From assembly GCA_030824835.1 (NCBI GenBank), contig JAPJRA010000117.1:1-8734 (forward strand): a stretch of DNA of 8,734 nucleotides, given 5' to 3'. The position numbers were made by a program, and so were the translations under genes. The stretch's first letter is position 1; every line of letters begins with the position of its first letter. The notes below the pieces were generated by a model. The model was not told the DNA's origin. It was given only the letters and a program-made list of their open reading frames with translations, and did no database searches. Positions 5,998 to 8,734 of this stretch are shown one piece after another. Origin of the DNA: Geminicoccaceae bacterium. GTDB taxonomy: Bacteria > Pseudomonadota > Alphaproteobacteria > Geminicoccales > Geminicoccaceae.

Positions 5998-6211
5998 GAA
6001 CGATCGTGACGGCTTCCGCGGGCGTGCTCAGGCCCATGCGCCGGACCTCCGCCAGCACCTCGTCGGGTGAAAGCTGGGGCACCGGGCGGACCGCTTCCTC
6101 GACGATGGCCAGGAGCTCGCCCTGCAGCGAGCGGTGATGGCGGGCCGCCCGCGCGCGTAGCCGCTCGACGATCTCGTCGGGTGCATTCTTGATCGACAGG
6201 TTGACGGCCAT
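5975..6211 (-). CDS. vapB: FitA-like ribbon-helix-helix antitoxin of the vapBC pair
   Basis: The product is 78 residues from ATG 6211. MAVNLSIKNAPDEIVERLRA, then RHHRSLQGELLAIVEEA, is the typical FitA/Arc-type ribbon-helix-helix: strand 2-9 for DNA contacts, helix 11-24, the S28-L-Q-G-E turn and helix 2. The tail (50-78) is variable and would occupy the VapC active site. A longer start at ATG 6244 would add 11 residues (MCIRNGAGLEP) not typical of the family. Just upstream of ATG 6211 the minus strand carries GGAGCCG twice in tandem (GGAGCCGGATTGGAGCCG), giving two alternative GGAG ribosome sites. It is the first gene of the minus-strand series. Autoregulation by the antitoxin-toxin complex on the upstream inverted repeat is likely by family precedent. 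Confidence 0.9.
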   Translation of the reverse strand: MAVNLSIKNAPDEIVERLRARAARHHRSLQGELLAIVEEAVRPVPQLSPDEVLAEVRRMGLSTPAEAVTIVRDDRDHR

Positions 6212-6242
6212 CGGCTCCAATCCGGCTCCATTTCGGATGCAC

Positions 6243-6296
6243 ATTTATCATGGGACGCCGCGTGCGCCAAGGCGTTTCACCATGATGGGCATAAAT
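6243..6296 (-). promoter_or_regulatory. Imperfect inverted repeat upstream of vapB, candidate operator
   Basis: ATTTATCATGG (6243-6253) is mirrored by CCATGATgggcATAAAT (6280-6296): CCATGAT pairs with ATCATGG and ATAAAT with ATTTAT, with four extra bases in the right arm. It stands 32 bases before ATG 6211, where a FitA-like regulator would bind its own operator. A weak minus-strand promoter TTGGCG (about 6267-6272), 15 bases, GATAAA (6246-6251) overlaps it. Confidence 0.35.
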
Positions 6297-6357
6297 TCCT
6301 TGACGCTGGCGCCCGTTTGCGCGACAAGCTGACCGGTTCACCTACCGGAGCCGACCC

Positions 6358-6987
6358 ATGCCCGTCGCCCCCACCTCCGCCCAGTCCGAAGCCTCGCGCC
6401 GGAACGGCCAGCGCTCCGCCGGCCCCGCCACCGAGGCGGGCAGGGCGCGCGCGGCGCTGAACGGTGTCCGCCACGGCCTGTCCGGGCGCACCTTCTTCCT
6501 CCTGCCGGACGAGGACCCGGCCGCGTTCCACGAGCACGAGGCGGTCTTGCTGGCCGCGTGGCGCCCGCGCGACCTGGACGAGCAGGAGGCGGCCGCCGCC
6601 GCCATCCGCGCCATGTGGCGCGAGAGCCGCGCCGACCGGCTGGAGGCCCTGGTGCTGACCGACCTGTTCGCCGCGGGTCGGCTCGAGGACGAGGCCGAGC
6701 GCCAGGCCGCCAAGGCGGCCGCGATGAAGGCGCTGGGCACCCTCCTGCGCTACCGCGGCCGGATCGAGCGCGAGCTGCGCGCCGCCATGGCGGTCCTCGA
6801 CCGGCTGCGCCAGCGCCGTCTCGACCTCCCACCCGTCATGCGACCAAGCGAACCCGAGCCACACCCCGCCGTCGCCGTGCCGTCGACCCCACCCACGCCG
6901 GCGCTGCCGGGCGAGCCCGAGCCCGGCCCGCGCCTGAACCGCCACCAGCGCCGGGCGCTGGCGGCGAGGGCCCGTCACGCCGCCTGA
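6358..6987 (+). CDS. Uncharacterised protein with RNGxRSxGP/RHGL N-terminal signature
   Basis: The product is 209 residues from ATG 6358, with CGGAG at 6346-6350 as ribosome site. Residues 14-41 contain RRNGQRSAGPATEAGRARAA then LNGVRHGL, a variant of a motif (NAxKSTGPxTxxGKxxSxxNAxxHGL) that I know from many uncharacterised bacterial proteins. Residues about 45-155 are predicted helical and rich in Ala, Glu and Arg (LPDEDPAAFHEHEAVLLAAW, MWRESRADRLEALVLTDLF). Residues 158-192 are a Pro-rich, disordered linker, and the C-terminus NRHQRRALAARAR (194-206) is a basic helix of the NRxxRRA type. There are no membrane segments or signal peptide, so it is probably cytoplasmic; the basic ends suggest nucleic-acid contact, as inference only. 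The inverted repeat CCGGT-tcacct-ACCGG (6333-6348) overlaps the ribosome site. It is divergent from vapB and convergent with the beta-glucosidase, and the opposite-strand frame over it is an Arg/Gly-rich shadow. No function can be assigned. Confidence 0.82.
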   Translation: MPVAPTSAQSEASRRNGQRSAGPATEAGRARAALNGVRHGLSGRTFFLLPDEDPAAFHEHEAVLLAAWRPRDLDEQEAAAAAIRAMWRESRADRLEALVLTDLFAAGRLEDEAERQAAKAAAMKALGTLLRYRGRIERELRAAMAVLDRLRQRRLDLPPVMRPSEPEPHPAVAVPSTPPTPALPGEPEPGPRLNRHQRRALAARARHAA

Positions 6988-6989
6988 CC

Positions 6990-7024
6990 GGAGCTTCCCG
7001 CCGCCAGGCTAGGGCTGCAGCTCC
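6990..7024. terminator. Weak hairpin at the convergent gene ends
   Basis: GGAGCT (6990-6995) and AGCTCC (7019-7024) form a six-base perfect stem over the 21-base gap between two convergent genes. The loop is long (23 bases) and no T-run follows, so a terminator role is only suggested by position. Confidence 0.2.
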
Positions 7025-8734
7025 AGGCTCACCGCCTGCAGCGTGGCGGCATCCGGCCCGGTCAGGAGGTCGAAGCGGCCGGGATCGGCCGCGAGCCTGC
7101 CGTCGGGATGCCAGTAGGCGAGATCGGCCGCGTCGATCTCGATCGTGGCCGTCTTGGTCTCGCCGGGCGCCAGGGCCAGAGGCTGGAAGCCGCGGAACTC
7201 GGCCACCGGCCGTGAGATCGCGGCCACCGGCTGGTGCACGTAGAGCTGCACCAGGGCGGTGCCGGGCCGCCGGCCGGTATTGGTGACGTCGACCTCGACC
7301 GTGATCCTGCCGCCGGTGCGGAGCGTGGCGTGGTCGAGCCGGGGCGGGGCGAAGGCGAAGCTCGTGTAGCTGAGCCCGAAGCCGAACGGGTAGAGCGGGC
7401 TCGCCGGCGCGTCGAGATAGCCCGAGGTGTAGGGCTGTGACGGCTCGGTCGCCGGCCGGCCGGTCGGCAGGTGGTCGTGGTAGATCGGGATCTGCCCGAC
7501 CGCGCGCGGCCAGGTCACCGGCAGCCGGCCGCGCGGCTCGTTGTCCCCGAACAGCGTGCGGGCGATGGCCGTACCGCCCATGGTGCCGGGGAACCAGGCC
7601 AGCAGCAGGGCCGGCGCCTCCCCGGCCAGCGGCCCCAGCACCAGCGGTCGGCCGTGGAACAGCACGGTGGCCGTGGGCCGGCCGGCGGCCAGCACCGCCT
7701 GCGCCAGCCCGAGCTGGTCGGCGGGCAGGCTGGGGTCGGCGCGGCTCGCGGCCTCGCCGCTCTGCACCGCCCGCTCGCCCAGCGCCAGCACGACCACGTC
7801 CGCGTCCGCGGCGGCGGCGACGGCAGCCGCACGCTCGGCCACCGTGACCTCGCCCGCGGCGCCGGCCGGGACGACGCGGATCGCCGCCTGCGGCAGCAGC
7901 TCCCGGATGCCGTCCGCCAGGGTCACCGCGTCCGCGGGCGAGCCGTCGGCGGACCACGGCCCCATCATGTCGGCCCTGGCCACGGCGCGCGGCCCGATCA
8001 CGGCGACCCGGCGGGCGTCGTGCCGGAAGGGCAGGGTAGCGCCCTCGTTCCTGACCAGCACCAGCGACTTCTGGGCCAGGTCCAGGGCGGCCGCGCGGTG
8101 GGCCGGCGCCAGCAGGGTCTCAGCCTCGCGCGCCGGGTCCATGCGGGCGTAGGGGTCGCGGAACAGGCCCAGCGCCTCCTTCAGCGCCAGCACCCGCCGC
8201 ACGCTGGCATCGAGCGCCGCCACCGGGACGCGGCCTGCGCGCACGAGGCCCGGCAGCTCGCGCCGGTAGGCCTCGCTCTGCATGTCGATGTCGGTGCCCG
8301 CCAGCAGCGCCTGGGCCGCGGCCTCGGCCTCGTCGTGGGCGATGCCGTGCACCATGAGCTCCTGGATCGCCCCGAAATCGCTGACGACGATGCCGGCAAA
8401 GCCCCACTCCCGGCGCAGGATGCCGTCCAGCAGGTGGGCGTTGGCGACCCCGGGCACGCCGTCATAGGTGTTGAAGGCGGCCATGAAGCAGGCGACGCCG
8501 CTCGCGGCCGCGGCCTTGAAGGGCGGCAGGTAGAGCTCGCGCATGGCCCGCTCGGAGAGCTCGACCGCCGAGTAGTCGCGCCCGCCCTCGACGGCGCTGT
8601 TGGCACCCAGATGCTTGGCGCAGGCTGCTACCGTGTCGCTGGCGTCCAGCCGGTCGCCCTGCAGGCCTTGGACGCGGGCGGCGGCGATGCGGGCGCCGAG
8701 CCAGGTCGACTCGCCGCTGCCCTCGGCGATCCGG
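7009..8734 (-). CDS. bglX: BglX-type glycoside hydrolase family 3 beta-glucosidase (partial, N-terminus outside window)
   Basis: The frame is open from the right edge (first whole codon at 8733) to TAG 7009-7011, giving 574 visible residues. It starts within the GH3 barrel: RIAEGSGEST, AACAKHLG (37-43), EGGRDYSAVELSERAMRELY, and the nucleophile loop GIVVSDFGAIQEL (114-126) with Asp119. The alpha/beta sandwich follows, with SLVLVRNEGATLP, VAVIGP, MMGPWSADG, and SGEAASR (325-331) holding Glu327, the position of the acid/base residue in relatives. A fibronectin-III-like domain (about 476-568) ends the protein: VDVTNTGRRPGTALVQLYV, SRPVAEFRGF, LAPGETKTATIEI. It closely resembles E. coli BglX, including QIPIYHDHLPTGRP and LYPFGFGLSYTSF. 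BglX is about 765 residues, so roughly 165-170 residues, including any export signal, lie to the right of 8734. It should release glucose from the non-reducing ends of beta-glucosides, probably in the periplasm. The ATG at 8544 is internal. Confidence 0.95.
   Translation of the reverse strand, partial: RIAEGSGESTWLGARIAAARVQGLQGDRLDASDTVAACAKHLGANSAVEGGRDYSAVELSERAMRELYLPPFKAAAASGVACFMAAFNTYDGVPGVANAHLLDGILRREWGFAGIVVSDFGAIQELMVHGIAHDEAEAAAQALLAGTDIDMQSEAYRRELPGLVRAGRVPVAALDASVRRVLALKEALGLFRDPYARMDPAREAETLLAPAHRAAALDLAQKSLVLVRNEGATLPFRHDARRVAVIGPRAVARADMMGPWSADGSPADAVTLADGIRELLPQAAIRVVPAGAAGEVTVAERAAAVAAAADADVVVLALGERAVQSGEAASRADPSLPADQLGLAQAVLAAGRPTATVLFHGRPLVLGPLAGEAPALLLAWFPGTMGGTAIARTLFGDNEPRGRLPVTWPRAVGQIPIYHDHLPTGRPATEPSQPYTSGYLDAPASPLYPFGFGLSYTSFAFAPPRLDHATLRTGGRITVEVDVTNTGRRPGTALVQLYVHQPVAAISRPVAEFRGFQPLALAPGETKTATIEIDAADLAYWHPDGRLAADPGRFDLLTGPDAATLQAVSLELQP

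Noticed and set aside
4855..6009. A 384-codon plus-strand open frame across the Uma2 and vapC region
   Set aside because: It is antisense to two clearly recognised genes (Uma2 and VapC) with intact motifs, and its own translation has no family resemblance; it is a high-GC shadow.
6277..6978. A 233-codon minus-strand frame opposite the RHGL-signature gene
   Set aside because: The translation is low-complexity Gly/Arg/Leu, while the plus-strand frame has a family signature and a ribosome site.
6836..7957. A 373-codon minus-strand frame overlapping the beta-glucosidase
   Set aside because: It is extremely Arg/Gly/Ala-rich and in a different frame from the intact GH3 domain, so it is a shadow.
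8377..8379. Phe instead of the common Trp after the GH3 nucleophile (SDF rather than SDW)
   Set aside because: E. coli BglX itself has SDHGAI at this place, so variation here is normal in this branch and not evidence of loss of activity.

Overview
The window is a high-GC, mostly GC3-rich bacterial chromosome segment, best matched by an alphaproteobacterium (Rhodospirillales/Geminicoccales-like is my guess from protein style; no rRNA or marker gene is present to prove it). It has an accessory-region character: cell-envelope and secreted proteins at the left, a cluster of toxin-antitoxin and nuclease-like genes around an AT-rich foreign-looking membrane gene in the middle, and housekeeping-like carbohydrate metabolism at the right edge.

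Left (1-2680): the lysine/arginine/alanine-rich C-terminal tail of an unidentified protein (cut by the window edge) overlaps by 4 bases the start of a phospholipase D/cardiolipin-synthase-like lipoprotein with two HKD motifs. Convergent to it, on the minus strand, is a secreted jacalin-like lectin with a twin-arginine-type signal peptide, preceded by an AT-rich promoter region. A long imperfect inverted repeat lies between the two stop codons.

Middle (2975-6211): a ParD-like antitoxin on the plus strand overlaps (ATGA) a ParE-family toxin gene that carries an apparent one-base deletion and is therefore broken as given. After a short stretch with a tandem CCTGACCCCA repeat come four minus-strand genes in the transcriptional order vapB (FitA-like) - vapC (PIN domain) - Uma2-family PD-(D/E)XK protein - an AT-rich four-helix membrane protein with a large predicted extracytoplasmic domain. 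The base composition of that last gene and its upstream gap contrasts sharply with everything around it, suggesting recent acquisition.

Right (6358-8734): a plus-strand gene of an uncharacterised family (N-terminal RNGxRSxGP...GxxRxxLNxxRHGL signature, helical middle, proline-rich linker, basic NRxxRRA tail) faces the 3' end of a minus-strand BglX-type glycoside hydrolase family 3 beta-glucosidase, whose N-terminus lies beyond the window. No tRNA, rRNA, CRISPR array, transposase or integrase gene was seen. The strongest candidates for something undescribed are the bacterial jacalin lectin, the AT-rich membrane protein beside vapBC/Uma2, and the 6358-6987 family.
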